This document shows positions 8,010-16,730 of a stretch of DNA of 64,000 nt, one piece after another. A program made the position numbers and the translations under genes. Below the pieces are notes generated by a model, which saw only the letters and a program-made list of their open reading frames with translations, did no database searches and had not been told where the DNA came from. Where the stretch lies: contig NZ_CP162006.1 of the NCBI RefSeq assembly GCF_040822085.1, positions 2,108,001 through 2,172,000 of the forward strand, in the 5' to 3' direction. Each line of letters opens with the position of its first letter. The stretch's first letter is position 1. This DNA is from Rhodoferax sp. WC2427 (GTDB taxonomy: Bacteria; Pseudomonadota; Gammaproteobacteria; Burkholderiales; Burkholderiaceae_C).

Positions 8010-9344
8010 ATGCCCATCCATTCCACCCCCGTCATCACCGCCCTGCGCGCTATTCCCGTGGCAGGCCGCGACAGCATGCTGCTCAACCTCAGCGGTGCGC
8101 ACAGCCCATTTTTTACCCGCAATCTGCTGGTACTGACCGACAGCGCAGGCCGCACCGGCGTGGGGGAGGTGCCCGGCGGCGAAAAAATCCGCCAGACGCT
8201 GGAAGACGCTGCCGCCTTGGTGGTGGGCCAGCCCATCGGCTCGCACCAGCGCGTGCTGCAGCAGGTGCAAAAGCAGTTTGCCGACCGCGATACCGGTGGG
8301 CGCGGCCTGCAAACTTTTGATCTGCGCACCACCATCCACGCCGTCACCGCCATCGAATCCGCCTTGCTGGACTTGCTGGGCCAGCACCTGGACGTGCCGG
8401 TGGCCGCCCTGTTGGGCGAGGGCCAGCAGCGCGACGCGGTGGAGATGCTGGGCTACCTGTTCTACGTAGGCGACCGCACGAAAACCGATTTGCCGTACGC
8501 CACCGACCCCGGTGCCGACAACGACTGGTTCCGCCTGCGCCATGAGGCCGCGATGACCCCCGAGGCGATTGTGCGGCTGGCCGAAGCCGCCCGCGAGCGC
8601 TATGGCTTCAACGACTTCAAGCTCAAGGGCGGCGTGCTGCGCGGCGAGGAGGAGGTGGAGGCGATGCACGCGCTGCATGCCCGCTTCCCCGAAGCCCGCG
8701 TCACCCTGGACCCGAATGGTGGCTGGCTGTTGAAGGACGCCGTGCGCCTGATGCGCGACATGCGCGGCGTGGTGGCCTATGCCGAAGACCCGTGCGGCGC
8801 CGAAGACGGCTTCTCGGGCCGCGAGGTGATGGCCGAGTTCCGCCGTGCCACCGGTTTGCCCACGGCCACCAACATGATCGCTACCGATTGGCGGCAGTTG
8901 AGCCATGCCTTGTCTTTGCAATCGGTGGATATTCCGCTGGCCGACCCGCATTTCTGGACCATGGCGGGCTCGGTGCGGGTGGCGCAGACCTGCCGCGACT
9001 GGGGCCTGACCTGGGGCTCGCATTCCAACAACCACTTCGACGTGTCGCTGGCCATGTTTACCCACGTGGGGGCGGCGGCGCCGGGCCGCGTCACCGCCAT
9101 CGACACCCACTGGATCTGGCAAGACGGCCAGCGCCTGACCAAAGAGCCGCTGCAGATCCAGGGTGGCATGGTGCAGGTGCCTCAAAAGCCCGGCCTGGGC
9201 GTGGAACTGGACATGGCCGAGGTGGAAAAAGCCCACCAGCTCTACCTGCAACACGGCCTGGGCGCGCGCGACGACGCCATGGCCATGCAGAGCCTTGTGC
9301 CGGGTTGGAAGTTCGACCCCAAGCGCCCCGCGCTGGACCGGTAA
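8010..9344 (+). CDS. gudD: Glucarate dehydratase
   Basis: The 444-residue enolase-superfamily enzyme dehydrates D-glucarate to 5-keto-4-deoxyglucarate in the cytoplasm. Visible catalytic residues are the FKLKGG motif (Lys204, Lys206), metal ligands Asp234 (TLDPNG), Glu259 (AEDP) and Asn288 (ATNMIAT), and His338 in GSHSNNHFD, matching the E. coli layout closely. Length equals the family's usual 440-450. The ATG at 8010 was chosen because GGAG lies in front of it; an upstream in-frame ATG at 7971 would add 13 residues inside the control region. It opens a run of four genes that together convert glucarate to 2-phosphoglycerate and pyruvate. Confidence 0.95.
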   Translation: MPIHSTPVITALRAIPVAGRDSMLLNLSGAHSPFFTRNLLVLTDSAGRTGVGEVPGGEKIRQTLEDAAALVVGQPIGSHQRVLQQVQKQFADRDTGGRGLQTFDLRTTIHAVTAIESALLDLLGQHLDVPVAALLGEGQQRDAVEMLGYLFYVGDRTKTDLPYATDPGADNDWFRLRHEAAMTPEAIVRLAEAARERYGFNDFKLKGGVLRGEEEVEAMHALHARFPEARVTLDPNGGWLLKDAVRLMRDMRGVVAYAEDPCGAEDGFSGREVMAEFRRATGLPTATNMIATDWRQLSHALSLQSVDIPLADPHFWTMAGSVRVAQTCRDWGLTWGSHSNNHFDVSLAMFTHVGAAAPGRVTAIDTHWIWQDGQRLTKEPLQIQGGMVQVPQKPGLGVELDMAEVEKAHQLYLQHGLGARDDAMAMQSLVPGWKFDPKRPALDR

Positions 9345-9352
9345 CACCCATC

Positions 9353-9366
9353 TGTCGTCGGACAAC
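9353..9366. promoter_or_regulatory. Operator candidate, copy 1 of TGTCGTCrGACAAC
   Basis: TGTCGTCGGACAAC contains the short inverted repeat TGTC/GACA and recurs with one change at 9437-9450. Such compact dyads are typical for GntR-family (FCD type) repressors. It begins 9 bp after the gudD stop. Confidence 0.45.
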
Positions 9367-9380
9367 ATGGACAAAAATAC

Positions 9381-9400
9381 GGGTTAACTAGTGTTAACCC
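9381..9400. promoter_or_regulatory. Perfect 8-bp-arm palindrome in the gudD-aldolase spacer
   Basis: GGGTTAACTAGTGTTAACCC has perfect 8-base arms around TAGT. It shares the GTTAAC half with the operator candidate before gudD. It is not followed by a T-tract, so it reads as a protein-binding site rather than a terminator. Confidence 0.5.
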
Positions 9401-9430
9401 TAATATTTAAACCCGTCAAATCGGCGATAG

Positions 9431-9451
9431 TTGTCGTGTCGTCAGACAACG
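9431..9451. promoter_or_regulatory. Operator candidate, copy 2 of TGTCGTCrGACAAC
   Basis: TTGTCGTGTCGTCAGACAAC includes the same 14-base unit as 9353-9366 (TGTCGTCAGACAAC at 9437-9450) within a longer GTTGTC/GACAAC dyad. The two copies are 84 bp apart, about eight helical turns, and flank the perfect palindrome between them. It lies about 65 bp before the aldolase start. Confidence 0.5.
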
Positions 9452-9514
9452 TATGACTGCCAATCATGCGTTGACACCCGTTTCAGTCGCACCACCTGCA
9501 CAAAGGAGCATCCC

Positions 9515-10303
9515 ATGCGCGAAAATCGCTTACGCACGCTGTGGAAATCGGGGGGCGCTGCTGTGAACGGCTGGCTGGCCATTCCCAACAGCTTTTCCGC
9601 CGAGACCATGGCCCACCAGGGCTGGGATTCGCTGACCATCGACCTGCAGCACGGTATGGTGGACTACCAGGCCATGGTGCCCATGTTGCAGGCCATCTCC
9701 ACCACCGACACGGTGCCGGTGGTGCGCGTGCCCTGGCTGGAGCCCGGCATTCTGATGAAGACCCTGGATGCGGGCGCCTATGGCGTGATCTGCCCCATGG
9801 TCAACACCCGCGAAGATGCGCAAAGACTCATCGCCTACACCCACTACGCGCCACGCGGCACGCGCAGCTTTGGCCCGGTGCGGGCCACGCTGTACGGCGG
9901 GGCCGACTACGCCGAGCACGCCAACGACACCATCGTCACCTTCGCCATGATCGAAACCGCCAAGGCGCTGGACAACCTGGACGACATCCTGTCGGTGGAG
10001 GGGCTGGACGCGATCTACATCGGCCCGTCGGACCTGTCGCTGGCACTGGGCTGCCGCCCGGTGTTTGACGATGTCGACCCCAAGGCCGCCGAGGCGATCG
10101 ACCACATCCTGGCCCGCGCCAAGGCGCACGGCGTGGTGGCCGGTATCCACAACGGCACCACCGACGGCGCGCTGGCCCGCATCGCCAAGGGCTTCCAGTT
10201 TGTCACCGTCAGCTCGGATGCGCGGCTGATGGCCGCCGGAGCCCAGCAGGTGGTGGCCAAGATGCGCGCCCGGCCCGCACCTACCGGTGCAGGCGGATAT
10301 TGA
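9515..10303 (+). CDS. HpcH/HpaI-family aldolase, probable 5-keto-4-deoxyglucarate (2-dehydro-3-deoxyglucarate) aldolase
   Basis: The 262-residue class II pyruvate aldolase has the family motifs NGWLAIPNSFSAE (18-30), DLQHG with catalytic His46, VVRVPW, MIETAKAL (metal-binding Glu) and YIGPSDLS (metal-binding Asp). It would cleave the gudD product to pyruvate and tartronate semialdehyde, as GarL does. The start at 9515 has AAAGGAG upstream. The paralogue HpcH cleaves a homoprotocatechuate intermediate, but the flanking dehydratase, reductase and kinase genes favour the glucarate role. Two operator-like dyads precede it, suggesting it has its own control. Confidence 0.85.
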   Translation: MRENRLRTLWKSGGAAVNGWLAIPNSFSAETMAHQGWDSLTIDLQHGMVDYQAMVPMLQAISTTDTVPVVRVPWLEPGILMKTLDAGAYGVICPMVNTREDAQRLIAYTHYAPRGTRSFGPVRATLYGGADYAEHANDTIVTFAMIETAKALDNLDDILSVEGLDAIYIGPSDLSLALGCRPVFDDVDPKAAEAIDHILARAKAHGVVAGIHNGTTDGALARIAKGFQFVTVSSDARLMAAGAQQVVAKMRARPAPTGAGGY

Positions 10304-10359
10304 GGATTATTTTTCCAACGACGGCCCCCCAGTTTTAGCCAGAACGAACGCTGCCAGAG

Positions 10360-10440
10360 ATACCGTGGAACCGGCTTTGCCGGGCCACTGGTATCGCCCC
10401 CTGCAAGGGGGTTGGAAGAGCGTAGCGGAGCCTGGGGGTG
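10360..10440. repeat. GC-rich intergenic element with C5/G5 stem
   Basis: The stretch has GCCCCCTGCAAGGGGG, a strong stem, preceded by GGAACCGGCTTTGCCGG and followed by AGCGTAGCGGAGCCTGGGGG. It resembles GC-rich intergenic elements I recall as common in Comamonadaceae. No second full copy is in this window. It lies in the aldolase-reductase spacer and could lower read-through between them. Confidence 0.4.
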
Positions 10441-10460
10441 AGCCAATATTTCACCAAAAC

Positions 10461-10498
10461 GGGCGCTAGCGCCCATTCCATCAGCAGGAGCAGCTATG
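10461..10498 (+). repeat. Interspersed repeat copy forming the RBS and start of the reductase gene
   Basis: GGGCGCTAGCGCCCATTCC, then ATCAGCAGGAGCAGCTATG, is a forward copy of the repeat. In other copies the end reads GCGTGAGCAGCTAT; here it reads GCAGGAGCAGCTATG, so AGGAG and the ATG of the following gene both come from the repeat. The 5' part also folds into GGGCGC/GCGCCC. Confidence 0.65.
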
Positions 10499-11401
10499 AA
10501 ATTAGGATTTATCGGTTTGGGCATCATGGGCGTACCTATGGCCTTGCACCTCGTCAATGCCGGTCACCAGGTGTTTTATTACACGCTGCACAAGGCGCAC
10601 CCGGACATTGCCGCATCCAGCGCCACCGCGTGCGACAGCGGCGCTGCCGTGGCGGCCCAGGCCGACATCGTGTTCACCATGGTGCCCGACACCCCCGACG
10701 TGGAAACCGTGCTGTTTGGCGAGAACGGCATTGCCGCCGGCCTGGCCACCAGCAGCGTGATGGAAGACGGCCACAGCCGCAAGATCATCGTTGACATGAG
10801 CTCCATCTCGCCCATGGCCACCAAGGCCTTCGCGCTGAAGATCAACGCCCTGGGCGCCGACTACATCGACGCACCCGTCTCCGGGGGCGAAGTGGGTGCC
10901 AAGGCGGCCTCGCTGACCATCATGTGCGGCGGCTCGGAAGCGGCCTTTGCCACCGTGCGCCCGCTGCTGGAGCTGATGGGCAAGAACATCACCCTGGTGG
11001 GCGGCAACGGCGACGGCCAGACCACCAAGGTGGCCAACCAGATCATCGTGGCGCTCAATATTGCCGCCGTGGGCGAGGCCCTGCTGTTTGCCAGCAAAGC
11101 CGGTGCCGACCCGGCCAAGGTGCGCCAGGCGCTGATGGGCGGCTTTGCGTCCAGCCGCATTCTGGAAGTGCACGGCGACCGCATGGTCAAGCGCACATTT
11201 GACCCGGGCTTCCGCATCCGCCTGCACCAGAAGGACCTGGGCCTGGCGCTGCAGGGCGCACGCGAGCTGGGTCTGGCCCTGCCGCAAACCGCCGGTGCCG
11301 CCCAGCTGATGCAGGTCTGCGCTGCCAACGGCATGGCCGACCTGGACCACTCGGCCCTGGTCAAAGGCCTGGAACTGATGGCGGGCCACACCGTCGCCTG
11401 A
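10496..11401 (+). CDS. garR: 2-hydroxy-3-oxopropionate (tartronate semialdehyde) reductase
   Basis: The 301-residue beta-hydroxyacid dehydrogenase starts with the Rossmann motif GFIGLGIMGVPMA (4-16), has the substrate-binding DAPVSGG (125-131) and catalytic Lys178 in TTKVANQ. It reduces tartronate semialdehyde to D-glycerate with NAD(P)H in the cytoplasm. The paralogue glxR does the same reaction in glyoxylate use, so either name would fit; placement after glucarate genes favours garR. Its ribosome-binding site AGGAG and ATG fall inside an interspersed repeat. Seventeen bases separate it from the glycerate kinase gene. Confidence 0.93.
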   Translation: MKLGFIGLGIMGVPMALHLVNAGHQVFYYTLHKAHPDIAASSATACDSGAAVAAQADIVFTMVPDTPDVETVLFGENGIAAGLATSSVMEDGHSRKIIVDMSSISPMATKAFALKINALGADYIDAPVSGGEVGAKAASLTIMCGGSEAAFATVRPLLELMGKNITLVGGNGDGQTTKVANQIIVALNIAAVGEALLFASKAGADPAKVRQALMGGFASSRILEVHGDRMVKRTFDPGFRIRLHQKDLGLALQGARELGLALPQTAGAAQLMQVCAANGMADLDHSALVKGLELMAGHTVA

Positions 11402-11417
11402 ACTTAAGATAGCGCCC

Positions 11418-12698
11418 ATGTCTTCCACCGCCCCCTCCACCGACCGCACCCCGCTGCTGCGCCGCATGTTCGACGCTGCCGTGGCCGCCGCCCAGCCCGC
11501 GCTGTGCCTGCCGCCGCACCTGCCGCCGCCGCCCAAGGGCCGCACCATCGTCATCGGGGCGGGCAAAGCCTCGGCCGCCATGGCGCGGGCGCTGGAAGAC
11601 CACTGGAGCGGTCCGCTGGAAGGCCTGGTCGTCACCCGCTACGGCTACGACGTGCCGTGCGAGCGCATCGAGATCGTGCAGGCCGCCCACCCGGTGCCCG
11701 ATGCGGCCGGGTTGGCGGCAGCCCAGCGCATCCGCCAGCTGGTGACGGGCCTGACGGCCGATGACCTGGTGATTGCGCTGATTTCCGGCGGCGGCTCGTC
11801 GCTGCTGGTGGCCCCCGGCGAGGGCCTGACGCTGGCCGACAAGCAGGCCGTCAACACCGCGCTGCTGCACAGCGGCGCCAGTATTTCCGAAATGAACTGC
11901 GTGCGCCGCCACCTCTCCAGCCTCAAGGGCGGGCGGCTGGCGGCCGTGTGCCACCCGGCGCAGGTGCTGACGTTGCTGATCTCCGACGTGCCGGGCGACG
12001 ACCCCATCGACATTGCCTCCGGCCCCACCGTGGCCGACCCCACTACCTGCGCCGACGCGCTGGCCATCGTGGACCGCTACCGCATTGCGGTGCCACCCGC
12101 CGTGCGCAGCCTGCTGGAAAGCGGTGCCGGTGAGACGGTCAAGCCCGGCGATCCGCGCCTGGTAGGCATCCAGACCCGCATGATCACCGCGCCGCAAATC
12201 GCCCTGGAAGCCGCCGCCCAGGTGGCCCGCGATGCCGGCATCACCCCGTACATCCTGGGCGACAGCCTGGAGGGCGAAGCCCGCGACCTGGGCAAGGCCA
12301 TGGCCGGTATCGCCCGCCAGGTGGCTGTGCACGGCCAGCCTTTTAAAGCACCTTGCGTGCTCTTGTCGGGCGGCGAAACCACAGTGACTTTGCGTGGCAA
12401 GGGCCGGGGAGGGCGCAACGTCGAATTCTTGCTGTCGCTGGCGGTGGCGCTGAACGGCCTGCCCGGCGTGTACGCACTGGCGGGTGACACCGACGGCGTG
12501 GACGGCGCCGAAGAAATCGCCGGGGCCGTCCTCACCCCCAGCACCCTGGCCCGTGCCTGGGCGCTGGGCACCAACCCGCGCAGCAGCCTGGACAACAACG
12601 ACGGGCACGGCTTCTTCCAGGCGCTGGGCGACTCGGTGGTGACCGGCCCCACGCTGACCAATGTGAACGACTTTCGGGCGATCCTGGTCGAGGGCTAG
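11418..12698 (+). CDS. Glycerate 2-kinase (MOFRL/DUF4147 family, TtuD/GckA type)
   Basis: The 426-residue protein has the DUF4147 N-terminal part with GRTIVIGAGKASAAMA (41-56) and ISGGGSSLL (about 124-132), and the C-terminal MOFRL domain with LLSGGETTVTLRGKGRGGRN and DTDGVDG. It phosphorylates D-glycerate to 2-phosphoglycerate using ATP, completing the glucarate route into glycolysis. No Shine-Dalgarno is visible; instead TAAGAT lies 8 bp before the ATG, so an internal promoter with a very short leader is possible besides read-through from the reductase gene. The same family also serves hydroxypyruvate/tartrate use. Confidence 0.92.
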   Translation: MSSTAPSTDRTPLLRRMFDAAVAAAQPALCLPPHLPPPPKGRTIVIGAGKASAAMARALEDHWSGPLEGLVVTRYGYDVPCERIEIVQAAHPVPDAAGLAAAQRIRQLVTGLTADDLVIALISGGGSSLLVAPGEGLTLADKQAVNTALLHSGASISEMNCVRRHLSSLKGGRLAAVCHPAQVLTLLISDVPGDDPIDIASGPTVADPTTCADALAIVDRYRIAVPPAVRSLLESGAGETVKPGDPRLVGIQTRMITAPQIALEAAAQVARDAGITPYILGDSLEGEARDLGKAMAGIARQVAVHGQPFKAPCVLLSGGETTVTLRGKGRGGRNVEFLLSLAVALNGLPGVYALAGDTDGVDGAEEIAGAVLTPSTLARAWALGTNPRSSLDNNDGHGFFQALGDSVVTGPTLTNVNDFRAILVEG

Positions 12699-12740
12699 CC
12701 ACGCCCCGAAAGGGGGCATTCAGCCCTTTAGAATCCCCGC

Positions 12741-14471
12741 ATGTCTTATCTCGTGCTCGCCCGCAAGTACCGTCCGCGTAATTTCTCTGAAATGGTGGGG
12801 CAGGAGCACGTGGTGCAGGCCCTCAGCAACGCCCTGACCACCCAGCGCCTGCACCATGCCTACCTGTTCACGGGTACGCGTGGCGTGGGCAAGACCACGG
12901 TGTCGCGCATCCTGGCCAAGTCGCTCAACTGCCAAGGGCCCGACGGCACCGGCGGCATCACCGCCACCCCCTGCGGCGTGTGCAGTGCCTGTACCGATAT
13001 CGACAGCGGCCGGTTTGTGGATTACACCGAGCTCGATGCCGCCTCCAACCGGGGCGTGGACGAAGTGCAGGCCCTGCTGGAGCAGGCGGTGTACAAGCCG
13101 GTGCAGGGCCGCTTCAAGGTCTTCATGATCGACGAAGTGCACATGCTCACCAACACCGCGTTCAACGCGATGCTGAAGACCCTGGAAGAGCCGCCCGAAT
13201 ATCTGAAGTTTGTACTGGCCACCACCGACCCGCAAAAAGTGCCGGTCACCGTGCTGTCGCGCTGCCTGCAGTTCAACCTGCGGCCCATGGCCCCCGAAAC
13301 CGTGCTCTCGCACCTGACCCAGGTGCTGGCTACCGAGGGTGTGCAGGCCGACACCGGTGCGCTGCGCCTGCTGTCGCGCGCGGCCCGCGGCTCCATGCGC
13401 GATGCCTTGTCACTCACCGACCAGGCGATTGCCTTTGGCAACGGCCAACTGCAAGAGGCCACGGTGCGCCAGATGCTGGGCAGCGTGGACCGCAGCTACG
13501 TATTCCGCCTGGTCGACGCGCTGGCCCAGGGGGACGGCAAGACCGTGGTCGAAACCGCCGAAGCCCTGCGCCTGAACGGCCTGAGCGCTGCCTCCACGCT
13601 GGAAGAAATGACCAACGTGCTGCAGCGCATGGCCGTGCTCCAGGCCGTGCCCGGCATGCCGGTGGATGAGGCCGACCCCGAAGCCGCCGACACCGCCCGT
13701 TTGGCCGCCGCCATGCCTGCCGATGAAACCCAGCTGCTCTACAGCCTGTGCCTGCATGGCCGCGCCGAGCTGGGCCTGGCCCCTGACGAATACGCCGCCC
13801 TGACCATGGTGCTACTGCGCCTGCTGGCTTTCAAGCCGGGCAGCGCTGTGCGCCAGTCTGCGGAAAAAAAAACTCTGAGTGAACCACTGCGGGCACCTTT
13901 ATCGCTGCCCGCGCCTGTTGCGGTGGCGGTTAAACCCGTCGAACCGCCCGCGCTACCGCCGGTCGCCGCACCCGCGCCCCCAGCTCCCGTCGTGCCAGTC
14001 GTGCAGGAATTGCCGGTGCGCGTGCAGGCCGAACCCAGTCCGCGCCTGCAAGCCCGCCCGGCCCCGGTGGCCGCACCCGTGGTGCACACCGCCGATGGGG
14101 ACTACTGGCATGGCACCGTGCAGCAACTGATCGCCGCCGATGCCGTCAGCGGCCTGGTGCGCGAGCTGGCCTTGCAGTCGCAACTGCTGGCGGTGGACGG
14201 CGGCAACTGGCGGCTGCGCATCGAACGTGAATCGCTGAGCCAGCCCATGAGCCGCGAGCGCCTGCGCGTGGCCCTGGACTCCATCACCCCCAACGCCACG
14301 CTGGACATCGAAATCGGCAGCGTGGCCGACAGCCCGGCCAAGCGCAACGCCGCCGCCGCCAATGAAAAACAGCGTATCGCCGAAGAGATCATCCTGGGCG
14401 ACCCGCTGGTGCAATCCCTGATGCGGGACTACGGCGCGAAAATCGTGCCCGGCTCCCTGAAACCCCTTTAA
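12741..14471 (+). CDS. dnaX: DNA polymerase III subunit gamma/tau
   Basis: The 576-residue clamp-loader ATPase has Walker [10 protein letters not shown] (45-53), a zinc module with Cys64, Cys78, Cys81 and Cys84, Walker B MIDEVHML (about 129-136), then a Pro/Ala-rich linker (about 380-455) and a C-terminal tau domain. It loads the beta clamp and tethers polymerase in the replisome. Codons 375-378 hold nine consecutive A residues; slippage there would reach a stop within a few codons and yield a gamma-like short form. TAGAAT ends 6 bp before the ATG and no ribosome-binding site is seen, so the message may be leaderless. dnaX-ybaB-recR is the classic order. Confidence 0.96.
   Translation: MSYLVLARKYRPRNFSEMVGQEHVVQALSNALTTQRLHHAYLFTGTRGVGKTTVSRILAKSLNCQGPDGTGGITATPCGVCSACTDIDSGRFVDYTELDAASNRGVDEVQALLEQAVYKPVQGRFKVFMIDEVHMLTNTAFNAMLKTLEEPPEYLKFVLATTDPQKVPVTVLSRCLQFNLRPMAPETVLSHLTQVLATEGVQADTGALRLLSRAARGSMRDALSLTDQAIAFGNGQLQEATVRQMLGSVDRSYVFRLVDALAQGDGKTVVETAEALRLNGLSAASTLEEMTNVLQRMAVLQAVPGMPVDEADPEAADTARLAAAMPADETQLLYSLCLHGRAELGLAPDEYAALTMVLLRLLAFKPGSAVRQSAEKKTLSEPLRAPLSLPAPVAVAVKPVEPPALPPVAAPAPPAPVVPVVQELPVRVQAEPSPRLQARPAPVAAPVVHTADGDYWHGTVQQLIAADAVSGLVRELALQSQLLAVDGGNWRLRIERESLSQPMSRERLRVALDSITPNATLDIEIGSVADSPAKRNAAAANEKQRIAEEIILGDPLVQSLMRDYGAKIVPGSLKPL
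13863..13912 (+). promoter_or_regulatory. Candidate dnaX slippage/frameshift signal (A9 run plus hairpin)
   Basis: Nine A residues at 13864-13872 include the heptamer A AAA AAA in the right phase for -1 slippage. A -1 shift reads AAC TCT GAG TGA and ends at about 380 residues; a one-base deletion in the transcript reads CTC TGA. A 7-bp perfect hairpin GCGGGCA/TGCCCGC follows at 13889-13912. The hairpin is 17 nt from the run, farther than in E. coli dnaX, which fits transcriptional slippage (as described for Thermus dnaX) better than ribosomal frameshifting. Confidence 0.5.
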
Positions 14472-14497
14472 CTTCAACTACTGACTTAGGAAATACC

Positions 14498-14830
14498 ATG
14501 TTCAACAAAGGACAACTCGCCGGCCTCATGAAGCAAGCCCAGGCCATGCAGGACAACATGAAAAAAGCCCAGGACGAACTGGCTTTTGTCGAAGTCACCG
14601 GTGAGTCCGGCGCGGGCCTGGTCAAGGTGCTGATGACCTGCAAGCACGACGTCAAGCGCATCACCATCGACCCCAGCCTGCTGGCCGACGACAAAGACAT
14701 GCTGGAAGACCTGGTGGCCGCCGCCTTCAACGCCGCCGTGCGCAAGGCCGAAGAAACCACCCAGGAAAAAATGGGCAAGCTCACCGCAGGCATGCCCGGC
14801 CTGCCCGGTGGCATGAAATTCCCCTTCTGA
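14498..14830 (+). CDS. ybaB: YbaB/EbfC-family nucleoid-associated protein
   Basis: The 110-residue protein [28 protein letters not shown] has the long N-terminal helix of YbaB/EbfC dimers, followed by a short beta domain and a C-terminal [16 protein letters not shown] tail typical of proteobacterial members. It binds DNA and is nearly always encoded between dnaX and recR, as here. TTAGGAAATACC before the ATG gives the ribosome-binding site. The gap to dnaX is 26 bp, so it is co-transcribed. Confidence 0.95.
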   Translation: MFNKGQLAGLMKQAQAMQDNMKKAQDELAFVEVTGESGAGLVKVLMTCKHDVKRITIDPSLLADDKDMLEDLVAAAFNAAVRKAEETTQEKMGKLTAGMPGLPGGMKFPF

Positions 14831-14840
14831 TGGAATTTAA

Positions 14841-14898
14841 GCTTTTCAGGCCTCTAGCGCTTATGCAATCAGCGAGAGCAGCTACTGAAAATGTAGCA
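14841..14898. repeat. Interspersed repeat copy between ybaB and recR
   Basis: Forward copy with CTAGCGCTTATGCAATCAG, then CGAGAGCAGCTACTGAAAA and a closing TGTAGC. Its CTAGCGCTTA and CAGCGAGAGCAGCTAC blocks are identical to the copy embedded in dsbB. It ends about 10 bp before recR, so it forms most of the recR leader. Confidence 0.8.
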
Positions 14899-14908
14899 AG
14901 GGGCTTGG

Positions 14909-15499
14909 ATGGCTGATTCCAGCGCCCTCAACGCCCTGATCCAGGGCCTGCGCCGCCTGCCCGGTGTGGGGGTCAAGTCGGCCCAGCGCATGGCGTTTCA
15001 CCTGCTGCAGCACGACCGCGAGGGCGCCCAGCTGCTTTCCCAGGCCCTGGCGCAGGCGGCGGGCAACGTCAAGCACTGCGAGCTGTGCCACACCTTCACC
15101 GAAAACGATATCTGCGACACCTGCCAGGACGAAACCCGTGACGCGTCCAAGCTGTGCGTGGTGGAGAACCCGGCCGACCAGTCGGCCGTGGAGCGCACCG
15201 CCGCCTTCAAGGGCCTGTACTTTGTGCTGATGGGCAAGATCAGCCCGCTGGACGGGGTAGGCCCCAAGGACATCGGCCTGCAAAAGCTCATCGACCGGGC
15301 CAGCAATGGCCTGGTGCAGGAGGTGATTTTGGCCACCAACTTCACCGCCGAGGGCGAGGCCACGGCGCATGTGATCAGCGTGGCCCTGAAGGCGCGGGGT
15401 CTGCAGGTCACGCGGCTGGCGCGCGGCGTGCCGGTAGGCAGCGAGCTGGAGTACGTCGACCTGGGCACCATCGCCCACGCCTTTGTAGACCGGCGCTAG
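14909..15499 (+). CDS. recR: Recombination mediator RecR
   Basis: The 196-residue protein has the N-terminal helix-hairpin-helix ([20 protein letters not shown], 14-33), the zinc finger Cys57, Cys60, Cys69, Cys72, and a Toprim domain with [10 protein letters not shown] (83-92). RecR with RecO (and RecF) loads RecA on SSB-coated single-stranded DNA. Length is standard. It closes the dnaX-ybaB-recR run, separated from ybaB by an interspersed repeat. The leader is weak in Shine-Dalgarno sequence (AAGGGG about 12 bp upstream). Confidence 0.96.
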   Translation: MADSSALNALIQGLRRLPGVGVKSAQRMAFHLLQHDREGAQLLSQALAQAAGNVKHCELCHTFTENDICDTCQDETRDASKLCVVENPADQSAVERTAAFKGLYFVLMGKISPLDGVGPKDIGLQKLIDRASNGLVQEVILATNFTAEGEATAHVISVALKARGLQVTRLARGVPVGSELEYVDLGTIAHAFVDRR

Positions 15500-15611
15500 T
15501 TCGTAAGCCATCGAACACGTTTCTAACAACGTGTTACGGGCAAACCCGGACGGGGATGCCCCCAATGTGTAACAAATGAATGAGCCTTATGCTGGTGCAA
15601 ACGCCACCCGC

Positions 15612-16655
15612 ATGTCTATCCATCCCCTTCCGCGTCGGACCTTTGTCGCCGCTGCCTTGCTGGCCGCTGGCTTGCAGGCGACCGTCTCCCGCGCCCAGAT
15701 CAAGCCGGAAAGAACCCGCCTGAACCTGGCGGTGGACGGGGAAGCTGCGCTCTGCCACCTGCCGCTGACGATTGCCGACCAACTGGGCTTCTTCAAGGCC
15801 GAGGGTCTGGACGTGGAAATCAACGACCTGGTGGGGGGTGCCCGCTCGCCTGTGGCGCTGCCAGGCAGCGTGTCCGACGTGTTTGCCGGGGCGTTTGAGA
15901 ACACCATCCACAGCCAGGCCAAAGGCCAAATGCTCCAGTCAATTGTGCTGCAGGGCCGGGCACCGCAGATTGCCTTGGGCATTTCCACCCACAACATGCC
16001 CTACTACCAGGCGCTGGCCGATCTACGCGGCAAAAAAATCGGTGTGGCGGCCCTGGGCGCGCCGTCGCACATGGTTGCCAACGTGGTGCTGGCGCGGGCG
16101 GGTGTGAGCCCGAACGAGGTCCATTTTGTGGGTATAGGCTCATCGGGTGGGGCGCTGTGGGCCTTGCGCTCGGGCCAGATCGATGCCATTTGCAACACCG
16201 ATCCGATCATGGGCATGCTGGAGCAAAAAAGCGATATCCGGATTGTGTCGGACACCCGTACGCTGAAAGGCGCCTTGCATGTGTTTGGCGGTGCCATGCC
16301 GGCCGCCTGCATCTACGCTCCGCTGGAGTTCGTGCGCAAATACCCCAACACCGTGCAGGCGCTGACCAATGCCATAGTGCACGCGCTCAAATGGCTGCAA
16401 ACGGCGGGGCCCAGCGACATCGTCAAAGTCGTGCCCGAAAGCTATTTTCTGGGTGACCGCGCTGCCTACCTGGCGGCTTTCAACATGGCCCGCGAGGCGA
16501 TTTCGCCCGACGGGCTGCTGCCCGAGGCCGGTCCCCAAACCGCCTTGACGGCCCTGGGCAGCTTCGATCCGCAGGTCAAGGCTGCCCGGATCGATCTGGG
16601 CAAGACCTACACCAATGACTTTGCCCGCAGGGCCAAAGAGCGCTTCAGGGCCTGA
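15612..16655 (+). CDS. ABC-type substrate-binding protein, NMT1/SsuA-like (orphan)
   Basis: The 347-residue protein begins MSIHPLPRRTFVAAALLAAG, a twin-arginine-like or Sec signal ending near TVSRAQ, so it is exported to the periplasm. The fold is that of NrtA/SsuA/TauA/ThiY binding proteins (NLAVDGEAALCHLPLTIADQLGFF, then NDLVGGARSPVAL). These bind nitrate, sulfonates, taurine or thiamine precursors; the ligand cannot be told. No permease or ATPase gene is adjacent. The start at 15612 places the signal peptide at the N-terminus; an upstream in-frame ATG at 15576 would add 12 residues. Confidence 0.82.
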   Translation: MSIHPLPRRTFVAAALLAAGLQATVSRAQIKPERTRLNLAVDGEAALCHLPLTIADQLGFFKAEGLDVEINDLVGGARSPVALPGSVSDVFAGAFENTIHSQAKGQMLQSIVLQGRAPQIALGISTHNMPYYQALADLRGKKIGVAALGAPSHMVANVVLARAGVSPNEVHFVGIGSSGGALWALRSGQIDAICNTDPIMGMLEQKSDIRIVSDTRTLKGALHVFGGAMPAACIYAPLEFVRKYPNTVQALTNAIVHALKWLQTAGPSDIVKVVPESYFLGDRAAYLAAFNMAREAISPDGLLPEAGPQTALTALGSFDPQVKAARIDLGKTYTNDFARRAKERFRA

Positions 16656-16670
16656 ATGCAGGCTTAAGAA

Positions 16671-16726
16671 AATTCAGGGTCTTACGCTTATGGGATGGGC
16701 GTGAGCAGCTATAAAAATAGTAGCTT
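16671..16726. repeat. Interspersed repeat copy between convergent genes
   Basis: A shortened forward copy: CTTACGCTTATGGGATGGGC, then GTGAGCAGCTATAAAAATAG and TAGCTT. The AGCTA and TAGCT ends pair, with T-rich sequence following on both strands, so it could terminate both the binding-protein gene and the convergent mltD. Confidence 0.75.
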
Positions 16727-16730
16727 GGCA

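Noticed and set aside
9381..9400. Palindrome as a rho-independent terminator of gudD
   Set aside because: The stem is short and AT-containing and no T-tract follows; an operator reading is better.
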